From positions 1 to 63,945 of the forward strand of contig JAAWHU010000010.1 of assembly GCA_022796015.1 (NCBI GenBank): DNA of 63,945 bases, read 5' to 3'. Shown in pieces: positions 43,486 to 53,520 of this stretch (position 1 is its first letter; each line of letters opens with the position of its first letter). This DNA comes from Hungatella sp. GTDB lineage: Bacteria > Bacillota > Clostridia > Lachnospirales > Lachnospiraceae. The translations under genes were made by a program, and so were the position numbers. The notes below the pieces were generated by a model. It ran no database searches. It saw only the letters and a list, made by a program, of their open reading frames with translations, and was not told the origin of the DNA.

Positions 43486-44721
43486 ATGAGGAAGACGGAA
43501 CTATTGATACCGGCGGGAAGCCTGGATGTGCTGAAGACGGCAGTGGTCTATGGCGCCGATGCGGTTTATATAGGCGGAGAGGCCTTTGGCCTTAGGGCTA
43601 AGGCCCACAATTTTTCTCTTCAGGAGATGAAGAAGGGGATTGAGTTTGCCCACGGCCGGGGTGTGAAGGTCTATGTGACGGCCAATATTCTGGCTCACAA
43701 CCAGGATCTTAAAGGAGTGGAGGAGTATTTTCGGGAATTAAAGGATGTGGGGCCCGATGCTCTGATTATCTCGGACCCGGGAATCTTTTCCATAGCCAGA
43801 AGGGTGCTGCCGGACATGGATCTGCATATCAGCACCCAGGCCAACAATACGAATTACGGAACCTACCGGTTCTGGCATGACTTAGGGGCAAAACGAGTGG
43901 TATCCGCCCGGGAACTGTCTCTTAAGGAGATCGGGGATATCAGGAGAAATATTCCTGATGATATGGAGATTGAGACCTTTGTCCATGGAGCCATGTGCAT
44001 CTCCTATTCGGGAAGGTGCCTTCTCAGTAATTTCTTTACGGGAAGAGACGCCAACCAGGGTGCCTGCACCCATCCCTGCCGGTGGAAATATGCCCTTGTG
44101 GAGGAGACCAGGCCAGGGGAGTACCTGCCGGTATATGAGAACGACAGAGGTACATTTATCTTCAATTCCAAGGATCTGTGCATGGTGGAGCATATGCCGG
44201 AGCTTTTGGAGGCAGGGATTGACAGCTTCAAGGTTGAGGGACGCATGAAGACGGCTCTCTATGTGGCCACGGTGGCAAGGGCTTACCGAAAGGCCATAGA
44301 CGACTGCAGGAAGGGGATCCAGGCGTACCGGGATAACCTGGAATGGTACAAGGAGGAGATCGGCAAGTGCACCAACCGGGAATTTACCACAGGTTTCTTT
44401 TTCGGCAAACCGGGGAGTGACGCCCAGATCTATAAAAGCAGTACCTATGTAAAAAATTACACCTATTTGGGCACCATAGAGAAGGTAGACCAAAGAGGCT
44501 TCGGAAGGATCCAACAGAAGAACAAGTTTTCCGTGGGAGAGATCATCGAGGTGATGAAGCCGGATGGGCGGAATCTTCAGACAGAGGTAAAGGGCCTGTG
44601 GAATGAGGAAGGCATAAGGCAGGAGAGCGCGCCCCATGCCCGGCAGATACTGGATGTGGAGCTGGGCGTGCCCCTGGAGGAGTTTGATATACTGAGACGA
44701 AAGGAAGATGAGGGAAGATGA
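43486..44721 (+). CDS. trhP: U32-family protein, tRNA uridine 34 hydroxylase TrhP
   Basis: 411 residues with the U32 signature ETFVHGAMCISYSGRCLLS at about 162-180 and nearby cysteines (GACTHPCRW). U32 members next to trmR make 5-hydroxyuridine 34 in tRNA using prephenate, so hydroxylation here and methylation by the previous gene would form mo5U. B. subtilis has two such genes in tandem; only one is present here. It overlaps the DUF218 gene by four bases. Confidence 0.85.
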   Translation: MRKTELLIPAGSLDVLKTAVVYGADAVYIGGEAFGLRAKAHNFSLQEMKKGIEFAHGRGVKVYVTANILAHNQDLKGVEEYFRELKDVGPDALIISDPGIFSIARRVLPDMDLHISTQANNTNYGTYRFWHDLGAKRVVSARELSLKEIGDIRRNIPDDMEIETFVHGAMCISYSGRCLLSNFFTGRDANQGACTHPCRWKYALVEETRPGEYLPVYENDRGTFIFNSKDLCMVEHMPELLEAGIDSFKVEGRMKTALYVATVARAYRKAIDDCRKGIQAYRDNLEWYKEEIGKCTNREFTTGFFFGKPGSDAQIYKSSTYVKNYTYLGTIEKVDQRGFGRIQQKNKFSVGEIIEVMKPDGRNLQTEVKGLWNEEGIRQESAPHARQILDVELGVPLEEFDILRRKEDEGR

Positions 44722-45539
44722 TGTGGATTGCGGGAATCGGCGCTGCGCTGTGCCTGATTTACTATGGAATCATTGTGTGCTATTCCGGAATTTCCACATC
44801 CTTTGTATGGTTCTGGCCCCTTGCAGCCCTGTTTCTTTTAGGATTTGTGGCAGGGGGAATCTACAACCGGTTTCATCCAAAAAAGTGCCCTCTGTGGCTG
44901 CCCGTGTCGGCCATCACATTTTTCACCGCATGTGCAGTGATTCTCTGTGTGGTGGAGGCCCTGGTGTTTTTGGGAGCCGCCTCCTCGGATGTGCCTAATC
45001 TTGACTATGTGATTGTGCTGGGAGCCAAGGTGGAGGAGGGGAGAATCAGCAGCTCTCTTCAGAAGCGTCTGGATAAGGCTATTGAGTACAGCAGGAAAAA
45101 CCCGGATACCATCCTGATTCTCTCGGGAGGAAAGGGGGAGGACGAACCGGTCAGTGAGGCTCAGATGATGTATGAGTATTTGAAATACAGCGGGGTTCCT
45201 TCCCGGCAGATGATCATGGAAGAGCGGTCTACCAGCACCGTGGAAAATATTGCCTACAGCAAGGTGATGATTGATGAGCTAGAGCAGGAGAAGGAGAAGG
45301 AACAGGCCGGCAGTCTCCACAAGGCGCCGGGGCCCTATATGATCGTGGAGGATAAGCCCGTCCAGATCGGGGTACTGACCAGTAATTTTCATGTATTCAG
45401 AGCCATTCAGATCGGGAAAAAATGCGGAATTGAGGGAATCTGCGGAATCAGCGCCCGATCCGACGTGATTCTCTTTGCCCATCTCTGCGTCAGGGAGTGT
45501 GCGGCGATTCTTAAGGATAAACTGATGGGAAATATGTAA
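44718..45539 (+). CDS. DUF218 (YdcF/SanA-like) membrane protein
   Basis: 273 residues. Three membrane helices in the first 90 residues, then a DUF218 domain starting YVIVLGAKVEEGRISSSLQKR and including LSGGKGEDEPVSEAQ and STVENIAYS. Members are linked to envelope maintenance and vancomycin tolerance in E. coli, but their chemistry is unknown. It is translationally coupled to trhP by a four-base overlap. Confidence 0.88.
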   Translation: MMWIAGIGAALCLIYYGIIVCYSGISTSFVWFWPLAALFLLGFVAGGIYNRFHPKKCPLWLPVSAITFFTACAVILCVVEALVFLGAASSDVPNLDYVIVLGAKVEEGRISSSLQKRLDKAIEYSRKNPDTILILSGGKGEDEPVSEAQMMYEYLKYSGVPSRQMIMEERSTSTVENIAYSKVMIDELEQEKEKEQAGSLHKAPGPYMIVEDKPVQIGVLTSNFHVFRAIQIGKKCGIEGICGISARSDVILFAHLCVRECAAILKDKLMGNM

Positions 45540-45568
45540 TAAAATAAAAAAGGAACAGGTACACAGCT

Positions 45569-48487
45569 ATGAAGGTAAACGATTTAAAGTCCTATAAAGT
45601 TTTAAAGGAAAAGCATGTGGAGGAGTTAAATTCTCAGGCTTTCCTCTTAGAGCACCTAAAAAGCGGGGCAAGAGTATTTCTTCTGTCCAATGACGATGAG
45701 AATAAGGTGTTTTCCATTGGGTTTCGGACGCCGCCGGCAGACAATACGGGGGTGGCTCATATTTTAGAGCACAGCGTGCTGTGCGGGTCAGAAAAGTTCC
45801 CGGTGAAGGATCCCTTTGTGGAATTGGTGAAGGGGTCTCTCAACACATTTTTAAATGCCATGACCTATCCGGACAAGACCGTGTATCCCGTGGCAAGCAC
45901 CAATGACAAGGACTTTCAGAATCTGATGAATGTCTATCTGGACGCGGTGCTCAATCCCAATATTTATAAGGAGCCCAAAATCTTTATGCAGGAAGGCTGG
46001 CATTATGAGCTGGAGTCTGAGGAGGATAAGCTTAAGATCAACGGCGTAGTGTACAATGAGATGAAGGGGGCGTTTTCTTCTCCTGAGAGCGTCCTGGAAC
46101 GGTATACCCAGAAAATGCTGTTTCCTGATACCTCCTATGGTTTTGAGTCAGGCGGGGATCCGAAGGATATCCCATCCCTGACCTATGAGGGATTCCTGGA
46201 TTTTCACAGGACCTACTACCATCCCTCCAACAGCTATATCTATCTCTACGGGGATATGGATATGGCCCAGAAGCTTGAGTGGCTGGATAGGGAGTATCTG
46301 TGTCATTATGACAGGATAGAGGTGGATTCCGCCATGAAGGAGCAGAAGGCCTTTGATGCTCCGAAGACAGCGAAAATCAGCTATTCCGTCACAGAGGAAG
46401 AGGAGCAGGAGGCGGGGGTTTACCTGTCTGTCAGCGATGTAGTGGGCACCGATCTGGATCCTAAGCTGTATGTGGCATTTCAGATTCTGGAATACACCCT
46501 GATCAATGCTCCGGGCGCCCCCTTAAAGCAGGCTCTTTTGGATGCAGGCATTGGGGAGGACATTTTCGGAGGGTATGACAACGGGATTCTGCAGCCCTAC
46601 TTTTCCGTGACGGCAAAGGGAGCAAGGGAGGAGCAAAAAGGGGAATTTCTGGCTGTGGTAAAGGGGACCTTGAGAAAGCTGGCGGATCAGGGAATTAACC
46701 AGAAAAGCCTTCTGGCAGGTATGAACTTTTATGAGTTCCGCTACAGGGAGGCTGATTACGGCTCTACTCCCAAGGGGCTTATGTATGGGCTTCAGTCCAT
46801 GGACAGCTGGCTCTACGACGGCGACCCTCTGATGCATCTGGAGTATCAGAAAACCTTTGATTATCTGAAGGAAGCAGTGAAGGACGGATACTTTGAAGGA
46901 CTCATCAGAGAGTACCTTCTGGACAATCCCTTTGAGGCGGTTTTAGTGGTAAAGCCGGAGAAGAATCTCACTGCCAAGGAGGATCAGAACCTGGCGGAAA
47001 GGCTGGAGCAGTACAAGGCAGGCCTTTCACCGGAGGAAATAAAAAGGCTTGTGGAGCAGACAAAGGAGCTGAAGGAATATCAGGATACTCCCTCCAGCAG
47101 GGAGGAATTAGAGCGGATTCCCATGCTGAAGCGGTCGGATATCGGCGCCAAGGCGGAGGAGTTAAAGTGGAAAGAGCATCTGCTCCATGGGGTTTTGGCC
47201 CTGCACCACAATATGTTCACATCGGGAATCGGATATCTGAAGGTTTTATTCAACACGGACCGGGTGCCCGCCGAGGATATTCCCTATGTGGGACTTTTAA
47301 AAACCGTGCTGGGATATGTGGATACCGAACATTACACCTACGGAGATCTGACTAGCGAGATTCACCTTAACAGCGGAGGCATCGGAGTCAGCGTCGCTTC
47401 CTACGTGGATCTTGACCATTTACCGGGATTCACAGGCTGTTTTGTGGCGGAGGCAAGGGTATTGTACGACAAGCTTGATTTTGCCTTTGATATCATCGGG
47501 GAGATTCTTACCACATCAAAGCTGGAGGACGAGAAGCGTCTGGGTGAGATCTTGAGGGAGGCCAAATCCCGTTCCAGAATGCGTCTTGACAACGCCAGCC
47601 ACAGTGCGGCAGTCGCCAGGGCTACCTCCTATTTCTCACCAACCTCATCCTTCAGCGATCAGACGGGAGGTATTGCCTATTACCAGTTCCTGGAGGAGGT
47701 GGTGAAAAATTATGAAAAGGATTCCCAAAAGCTTACTGCAAAGCTGAAGGAAGTCTGCAAAAAGCTGTTTACCATTGACAATCTGCTGATCAGCTATACT
47801 GCCGATGAAAAAGGATTTGAGAAAGTAGAGAAATCCATGGAGAAGCTTACGGCAAAGCTCCCCAAAGGAGGCGGACGCAAGTATGAGTTTGCTTTTTGTC
47901 CGGACAACAAAAACGAGGGATTTAAGACCTCCTCCCAGGTGAATTATGTGGCAAGGTGCGGCAATTTCAGAGACGCCGGCTATGAGTATACAGGGACGCT
48001 GAAAATTCTGAAGCTGATTCTAAGTTATGACTACCTGTGGCTGAAGCTTAGGGTAAAGGGCGGGGCTTACGGCTGTATGAGCGGCTTCGGACGGTCTGGA
48101 GAGGGATATTTTGTATCCTACCGGGATCCCAATGTGGCGGAAACCAACCAGGTTTATGAGGAGGTTGTAAGGTATCTGGAGGAGTTTGACGCAGATGACC
48201 GTGACATGACCAAGTATATTATAGGAACCATCAGCGCCATGGATACTCCCTTTACTCCGGCGGACAAAGGGGCGAGAGGTCTGTCCGCTTATCTCTCCGG
48301 CGTGACCAATGAGATGATGCAGAAGGAGAGGGACGAGATATTAAAGGCCCGGCCTCAGGACATAAGGGCCCTGGCAGGAATCGTGAAGGCCATTCTCAAT
48401 ACAGGGAGCCTGTGTACCATCGGCAATGAGGAAAAGGTGGAGTCCTGCCGGCATATGTTCGGGGAAATCAAGAACCTCTATAGCTGA
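45569..48487 (+). CDS. M16C zinc metalloprotease (presequence-protease-like)
   Basis: 972 residues, the size of the PreP/Cym1/falcilysin group. The inverse zinc motif HILEH is at 64-68 (H64, E67, H68), with the third ligand expected in the YNEMKGAFSSPES region. Four M16 repeats form a clamshell around peptides. It has no signal peptide, so it is probably a cytoplasmic oligopeptidase. RBS AAAGGAACAGG. It lies between the DUF218 gene and era. Confidence 0.93.
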   Translation: MKVNDLKSYKVLKEKHVEELNSQAFLLEHLKSGARVFLLSNDDENKVFSIGFRTPPADNTGVAHILEHSVLCGSEKFPVKDPFVELVKGSLNTFLNAMTYPDKTVYPVASTNDKDFQNLMNVYLDAVLNPNIYKEPKIFMQEGWHYELESEEDKLKINGVVYNEMKGAFSSPESVLERYTQKMLFPDTSYGFESGGDPKDIPSLTYEGFLDFHRTYYHPSNSYIYLYGDMDMAQKLEWLDREYLCHYDRIEVDSAMKEQKAFDAPKTAKISYSVTEEEEQEAGVYLSVSDVVGTDLDPKLYVAFQILEYTLINAPGAPLKQALLDAGIGEDIFGGYDNGILQPYFSVTAKGAREEQKGEFLAVVKGTLRKLADQGINQKSLLAGMNFYEFRYREADYGSTPKGLMYGLQSMDSWLYDGDPLMHLEYQKTFDYLKEAVKDGYFEGLIREYLLDNPFEAVLVVKPEKNLTAKEDQNLAERLEQYKAGLSPEEIKRLVEQTKELKEYQDTPSSREELERIPMLKRSDIGAKAEELKWKEHLLHGVLALHHNMFTSGIGYLKVLFNTDRVPAEDIPYVGLLKTVLGYVDTEHYTYGDLTSEIHLNSGGIGVSVASYVDLDHLPGFTGCFVAEARVLYDKLDFAFDIIGEILTTSKLEDEKRLGEILREAKSRSRMRLDNASHSAAVARATSYFSPTSSFSDQTGGIAYYQFLEEVVKNYEKDSQKLTAKLKEVCKKLFTIDNLLISYTADEKGFEKVEKSMEKLTAKLPKGGGRKYEFAFCPDNKNEGFKTSSQVNYVARCGNFRDAGYEYTGTLKILKLILSYDYLWLKLRVKGGAYGCMSGFGRSGEGYFVSYRDPNVAETNQVYEEVVRYLEEFDADDRDMTKYIIGTISAMDTPFTPADKGARGLSAYLSGVTNEMMQKERDEILKARPQDIRALAGIVKAILNTGSLCTIGNEEKVESCRHMFGEIKNLYS

Positions 48488-48535
48488 GCAGAGGCAGGAA
48501 GGGCATATGGGCCCGGGGACACAAAGGAGAATTTT

Positions 48536-49441
48536 ATGAAGGAAGATTTTAAATCGGGATTTGTGGCACTGGTAGGCCGGCCCAATGTAGGCAAGTCCAC
48601 CCTGATGAACCATTTGATCGGACAAAAGATTGCCATCACGTCGGAAAAACCCCAGACCACGAGAAACCGGATACAGACAGTGTACACCGACGACAGGGGA
48701 CAGATTATTTTTCTGGACACACCAGGAATACACAAGGCCAAGAACAAGCTGGGCGAGTACATGGTCAATGTGGCCGAGAGCACTCTCAAGGAGGTGGATG
48801 TAATTCTGTGGCTGGTGGAGCCATCTACCTTTATCGGGGCCGGTGAGCGCCACATCGCAGAGATCCTCAGCAAGGTAAAGACGCCGGTGATTCTTGTGAT
48901 CAACAAAATAGACACGGTGAAGAACCAGGAGGATATCCTGACCTATATGGATGCCTACAGGCAGGTAGGTGATTTTGCCCAGATTGTTCCGGTATCGGCT
49001 TTGAGGCATAAGAATACCAAGAAGATGACGGAACTGATCTTTCAGTATCTTCCCTATGGGCCGCAGTATTACGACGAGGATACGGTGACAGACCAGCCTA
49101 TGCGCCAGATCGCGGCGGAGCTGATCCGGGAGAAAGCCCTGCGGCTTTTGGAGGATGAGATTCCCCATGGCATAGCGGTGACCATTGAATCCATGACGGA
49201 GCGGGACAACGGCATGTTCGATATTGAGGCCACCATTGTCTGCGAGAGAGAGTCCCATAAAGGGATTATCATCGGGAAGAAGGGTTCCATGTTAAAGAAG
49301 ATCGGAACCGGAGCCAGAATCGGGATTGAGGGGCTTATGGGAGCCAGGGTAAACCTACAGCTGTGGGTGAAGGTGCGCCGGGAGTGGCGGGACAGCGAGA
49401 TCTATATGAAAAATTACGGATATGTTCAGAACGGCAAATAA
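48536..49441 (+). CDS. era: GTPase Era
   Basis: 301 residues. G1 GRPNVGKST at 14-22, DTPGIHK and NKID G motifs, and a C-terminal KH domain with IIIGKKGSMLKKIG. It binds the 3' end of 16S rRNA in 30S assembly. It is followed closely by recO, the usual neighbour. Confidence 0.97.
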   Translation: MKEDFKSGFVALVGRPNVGKSTLMNHLIGQKIAITSEKPQTTRNRIQTVYTDDRGQIIFLDTPGIHKAKNKLGEYMVNVAESTLKEVDVILWLVEPSTFIGAGERHIAEILSKVKTPVILVINKIDTVKNQEDILTYMDAYRQVGDFAQIVPVSALRHKNTKKMTELIFQYLPYGPQYYDEDTVTDQPMRQIAAELIREKALRLLEDEIPHGIAVTIESMTERDNGMFDIEATIVCERESHKGIIIGKKGSMLKKIGTGARIGIEGLMGARVNLQLWVKVRREWRDSEIYMKNYGYVQNGK

Positions 49442-49464
49442 GGAGAACATAGGGAAAGGGTTGC

Positions 49465-50121
49465 ATGAGGGAAGCAGTGGAGCTTATGGGGATGGTGATA
49501 AAATCCTCATCTGTTGGAGAGTATGATAAGAGGCTGGTGGTTCTCACAAGGGAGCGGGGAAAGATTACGGTCTTTGCCAGAGGGGCCAAGCGTCCGGGCA
49601 GCAGCCTTATGGGGCCCAGCAGGCATTTTGCTTTCGGGACGTTTAAAGTGTTTGAAGGGCGGGACTCATACTCTCTCCAGTCTGCCCGGATTACCAGATA
49701 TTTTGACGATCTGGCCCAGGATGTGGAGGCCTCCTGCTACGGGCAGTATTTTCTCGAGCTGACCGATTATTACACAAGGGAGAACCTGGATGGAAGCGCC
49801 ATGCTTTTGCTCTTGTACCAGTCCTTAAGGGCCTTAGAGAATCTTAGGATTCCCAACGCCTTAGCCAGGAGGGTCTTTGAACTGAAGGCCATGGTCCTTA
49901 ACGGAGAGTACACCCAGAAGCCGCCGGTGCCTGTCAGCGATTCGGCTGTCTATACATGGGAGTATGTGGTTCTTGCTCCCATGGAGAAGCTCTATACCTT
50001 TAATGTGACGGAGGAAGTATTTGAGGAATTCAGGAAATGTGTGGAAATCAATAAAAGCCGTTACATAGACAGGGAATTTCGTTCTCTGGAGATCCTTGGG
50101 GATCTTATGAGGGAAGGGTAA
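49465..50121 (+). CDS. recO: DNA repair protein RecO
   Basis: 218 residues, shorter than the usual 240-260. The N-terminal OB fold begins MGMVIKSSSVGEYDKRLVVLT, followed by the helical domain with FELKAM. The zinc-finger cysteines found in many RecO proteins are absent, as in several Clostridia. It mediates RecA loading on SSB-coated ssDNA. The order era-recO supports the call. Confidence 0.93.
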   Translation: MREAVELMGMVIKSSSVGEYDKRLVVLTRERGKITVFARGAKRPGSSLMGPSRHFAFGTFKVFEGRDSYSLQSARITRYFDDLAQDVEASCYGQYFLELTDYYTRENLDGSAMLLLLYQSLRALENLRIPNALARRVFELKAMVLNGEYTQKPPVPVSDSAVYTWEYVVLAPMEKLYTFNVTEEVFEEFRKCVEINKSRYIDREFRSLEILGDLMREG

Positions 50122-50263
50122 GAAGGGAAAACCGAAAAACTATTGAAAATGAGAGAGACTTGTGGCATACTAAGGAAAGCACACTTTGAGGAAATGCAGG
50201 AGACAGAGGCTGTGTTCCGAAACCGGTATATGGAAACAAGGGAAACAGCGATGGAGGGAGAAT

Positions 50264-50896
50264 ATGAAAAAGACGGGAATGGCAGCCCTTGCACTGGCGG
50301 CAGGGATGATGCTGTCAGGATGCAAAGCCGGAAAGACAAGTACATTTCCGCCGCAGCAGAGCGCGGTCTATGTGTCAAAGGAGGGCGCAATCTACACGGC
50401 CATTGTTGAGCATTATGACGCTTCCGATACGGGTTACAGCGGGGAAGAGCTCAGAGCCATGGCAGAACAGGAGGCGGCAGACTATAACAGGGAGTACGGC
50501 ACAGGCAGTGAAGCGCTGGTGTCTGTTGCAGAATGTACGGTGTCCGAGGGAACAGCCACCCTTGTATTCTGCTATGGGGCGGCCGAGGATCTGTGCCGCT
50601 TTACAGAGATCAGCCAGGATACGGTCAATCATCCACAGCAGCTTCAGGTGACCACCAACTCCGTATACCTTACGGGCAATGACAGTGAGGGCGGATGGAC
50701 AGACGCCAGAAAGAACAGCGCCACTACCTTGGGGGCTGTGAGAAAGAAGAAGGATCTTCCCATGGTGGTGGTATCAGGGCCGGTGACGGTTCAGACGGAG
50801 GGACAGATCCTTTACTACAGCGGAGCAGTGACCTTGAAAGACGAGTTTACCGCCCAGGTGTCAGAAGGGGAAGCATATATTGTGTTCAAATATTAG
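50264..50896 (+). CDS. Lipoprotein of unknown function
   Basis: 210 residues. Signal peptide MKKTGMAALALAAGMMLSGC with lipobox cysteine C20. The mature part has a predicted mostly beta structure without a family I recognise. The frame opens earlier, but the ATG at 50264 has GGAGGGAGAA upstream and begins the signal peptide. It lies between recO and glyS. Surface-anchored; role unknown. Confidence 0.85.
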   Translation: MKKTGMAALALAAGMMLSGCKAGKTSTFPPQQSAVYVSKEGAIYTAIVEHYDASDTGYSGEELRAMAEQEAADYNREYGTGSEALVSVAECTVSEGTATLVFCYGAAEDLCRFTEISQDTVNHPQQLQVTTNSVYLTGNDSEGGWTDARKNSATTLGAVRKKKDLPMVVVSGPVTVQTEGQILYYSGAVTLKDEFTAQVSEGEAYIVFKY

Positions 50897-50925
50897 GATA
50901 GGAAGAAAAGGCAGGGTAATCAAAG

Positions 50926-52314
50926 ATGGAAAAGACAATGGAAAAAATAGTGGCACTGGCAAAGTCAAGAGGATTTGTGTATCCGGGCTCCGAGATTTAC
51001 GGCGGATTGGCCAATACATGGGATTACGGCAACCTGGGAGTGGAGCTTAAGAACAATGTGAAGAAGGCCTGGTGGCAGAAGTTTGTCCAGGAGAGCCCCT
51101 ACAATGTAGGCGTGGACTGCGCCATTCTCATGAACTCCCAGACATGGGTGGCTTCCGGCCATTTAGGCGGGTTTTCCGATCCCCTTATGGACTGCAAATC
51201 ATGTAAAGAGAGATTTCGGGCCGACAAGCTTATTGAGGATTACATGGAGGAGCATGGAATTACCATAGAAGGAAGCGTGGACGCATGGTCTCAGGAGGAG
51301 ATGAAGCAGTACATTGAGGAGAAGCAGATCTGCTGTCCCAGCTGCGGCAAACACGACTTCACGGATATCCGCCAGTTTAACCTGATGTTCAAGACCTTCC
51401 AGGGCGTGACGGAGGATGCCAAGAACACGGTGTACCTAAGGCCGGAGACGGCTCAGGGTATCTTTGTGAACTTTAAGAATGTACAGAGAACCTCCAGAAA
51501 GAAGATTCCCTTCGGCATCGGACAGATCGGAAAGTCCTTTAGGAACGAGATTACGCCCGGCAACTTTACCTTCCGCACCAGAGAATTTGAGCAGATGGAG
51601 CTGGAGTTCTTCTGCGCTCCGGGAACGGATCTGGAGTGGTTCGCATACTGGAAGGAGTTCTGCATCAACTGGCTGAAGGCCCTGGGCATGAAGGATGACG
51701 AGATGAGAGCCAGGGATCACTCTCCGGAGGAGCTGTGCTTCTACAGCAAGGCGACTACGGACATTGAATTCCTCTTCCCCTTCGGCTGGGGTGAGCTGTG
51801 GGGCATTGCCGACAGGACAGACTACGACCTGACCCAGCATCAGAACACTTCCGGCCAGGACATGGCATACTTTGATGATGAGAAGAAGGAAAAATACATT
51901 CCTTATGTGATTGAGCCGTCTTTAGGAGCGGATCGTGTGACTCTGGCCTTCCTCTGCGCCGCCTACGACGAGGAGGAGATCGGTGAGGGAGACGTGCGGA
52001 CCGTGCTTCATTTCCATCCGGCCATTGCCCCGGTGAAGGTGGGCGTGCTTCCCCTGTCCAAGAAGCTCAACGAAGGTGCAGAGAGCGTATATGCAGAGCT
52101 GAGCAAATACTTTAACTGCGAGTTTGACGACAGAGGCAATATCGGCAAGAGATACCGGAGACAGGATGAGATCGGTACACCCTTCTGTGTAACCTATGAT
52201 TTTGATTCCGAGGAAGACCATGCGGTTACGGTTCGGGATAGGGATACCATGGAGCAGGTGAGAGTTCCCATTGGGGAGCTTAAGAGCTATCTGGAGGAGA
52301 AACTCCGGTTCTAG
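50926..52314 (+). CDS. glyS: Glycyl-tRNA synthetase (single-chain class II)
   Basis: 462 residues of the homodimeric type, not the alpha/beta tetramer. [15 protein letters not shown] and [20 protein letters not shown] are class II motifs, with a C-terminal anticodon-binding domain ([13 protein letters not shown]). RBS region AGGCAGGG. There is no T-box in the 29 nt before the start. The gene closes with a terminator shared with the convergent LysR gene. Confidence 0.97.
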   Translation: MEKTMEKIVALAKSRGFVYPGSEIYGGLANTWDYGNLGVELKNNVKKAWWQKFVQESPYNVGVDCAILMNSQTWVASGHLGGFSDPLMDCKSCKERFRADKLIEDYMEEHGITIEGSVDAWSQEEMKQYIEEKQICCPSCGKHDFTDIRQFNLMFKTFQGVTEDAKNTVYLRPETAQGIFVNFKNVQRTSRKKIPFGIGQIGKSFRNEITPGNFTFRTREFEQMELEFFCAPGTDLEWFAYWKEFCINWLKALGMKDDEMRARDHSPEELCFYSKATTDIEFLFPFGWGELWGIADRTDYDLTQHQNTSGQDMAYFDDEKKEKYIPYVIEPSLGADRVTLAFLCAAYDEEEIGEGDVRTVLHFHPAIAPVKVGVLPLSKKLNEGAESVYAELSKYFNCEFDDRGNIGKRYRRQDEIGTPFCVTYDFDSEEDHAVTVRDRDTMEQVRVPIGELKSYLEEKLRF

Positions 52315-52320
52315 AATAAA

Positions 52321-52351
52321 AGGGGCTGCCCTCAAAGGCAGCCTCTTTTTA
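52321..52351. terminator. Bidirectional terminator between glyS and the LysR gene
   Basis: GGCTGCC (about 52324-52330) pairs with GGCAGCC around CTCAAA. It is followed by TCTTTTT on the plus strand and CCTTTTATT on the minus strand. Confidence 0.85.
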
Positions 52352-53266
52352 TATAGTCACAAAAGCATTCTTGGCCACTTCAATAAAGTTCTGGGCTGCC
52401 GCCGGCAGCATTCTTCCTTTCTTATAGGCGATCAGATAGGGCCGGGTGGTAATGTCCGCTATAATCCGGTAATACACCGGCCGTTTGCCCACTGTAGGCA
52501 TTTCCGTTAAGATCTCCGGGATAAACCCGACTCCCATACCTGTTGACACAAGAGAATGGATGGTATTCCAGTTGCCTGTCTCAAAGATAATATTCGGCGA
52601 AAAGCCGGCATTTTCACAGAGGGTATGGCCCATACGGGTAAACTTCTGATGCTTTTTCAAAAAAATAAAGGGTTCGTCTCTCAGCAATGCCAGGTTAATA
52701 AAAGGAAGGCCGGAGGAGAGAGCCGGGGTCAGCTGCCTGTTTAAGGCATGGGAGGCAGGCAGGGCCATGAGAATCTGCTCCTGATAGATGATCTGGGAAT
52801 CCAGCTGTTTGCTTGCCAAAGGGCCGGGAATCATACAGAAGTCTATTTTTTCATCATTTACCAGGTCCTCCAGACAAAAGGAAGATTCCTCGGTGATCTC
52901 CAGATGAATGGAGGGATACTGGCTTTGAAAGGCGGGAATAATCCTGGGAAGATAGCAGTTGCTGTAAAAGGTGGAGATGCCGATCCGCAGATGGCAGTCT
53001 CGTAAGTTGATAATATCCGACATTTTTGTTCTCAGGGAATTGCTTAAGCGCAGGATCTCCATGCCATCGGTCACAAAGATCTTCCCGGCAGCCGTCAGGC
53101 GGACCGTGTTATTCTCCCTTATGAAGAGAGGCACTCCCAGTTCACCCTCCAGCCGTTTAATGCTCTGACTTAGGGCCGGCTGGGTGATGAACAGGGCCTG
53201 GGCTGCCTTGGAAAAGCTGGACTCGTGGGCGATGGTTACTACATACTGGATGTCTCGAAGCTGCAT
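52349..53266 (-). CDS. LysR-family transcriptional regulator
   Basis: 305 residues from ATG 53266 (AGGGAGAA upstream). N-terminal winged helix FSKAAQALFITQPALSQSIKRLE (split at SFSKAAQALF / ITQPALSQSI) and a substrate-binding-type effector domain. It is divergent from the oligopeptide importer operon at 53521 with 254 nt between them, so it most likely controls that operon. The effector is unknown. Confidence 0.94.
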   Translation of the reverse strand: MQLRDIQYVVTIAHESSFSKAAQALFITQPALSQSIKRLEGELGVPLFIRENNTVRLTAAGKIFVTDGMEILRLSNSLRTKMSDIINLRDCHLRIGISTFYSNCYLPRIIPAFQSQYPSIHLEITEESSFCLEDLVNDEKIDFCMIPGPLASKQLDSQIIYQEQILMALPASHALNRQLTPALSSGLPFINLALLRDEPFIFLKKHQKFTRMGHTLCENAGFSPNIIFETGNWNTIHSLVSTGMGVGFIPEILTEMPTVGKRPVYYRIIADITTRPYLIAYKKGRMLPAAAQNFIEVAKNAFVTI

Positions 53267-53430
53267 GGCGCGGTTCTCCCTATAAGTTTTTATTATAAGC
53301 ATATTATATCTAGGTATTTTACGAAATACAAGAATTCTTTTATAATTAAGGTGTGTTTCTCATACAGTGCTGTAAAAAACAGGAAAAAGATAAAATTATT
53401 TGACTATTTTATCCAACATTTTCCATTTCG

Positions 53431-53458
53431 TATTTTCCTACTGGCCAACTGGAAAATA
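53431..53458. promoter_or_regulatory. Inverted repeat upstream of the oligopeptide importer
   Basis: TATTTTCC (53431-53438) and GGAAAATA (53451-53458) are perfect arms separated by 12 nt. A TATAAT box lies at 53467-53472 with no good -35 at the expected place, which is where the second arm lies, a layout typical of an activator-dependent promoter. This is a candidate LysR-type binding site. Confidence 0.42.
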
Positions 53459-53520
53459 TAGGAAGTTATAATTATTTATTATTGACCTTGAGAGTCAGTC
53501 TATGATGAGGAGGATATCTT

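Noticed and set aside
43882-44637. Minus-strand frame of 251 codons
   Set aside because: Antisense to the conserved core of trhP.
48341-49258. Minus-strand frame of 305 codons
   Set aside because: Antisense to the end of the M16C protease and to era, both certain genes.
50897-50925. T-box leader before glyS
   Set aside because: Only 29 nt separate the lipoprotein stop and glyS, too short for a T-box, and no such element was seen upstream of the lipoprotein gene.
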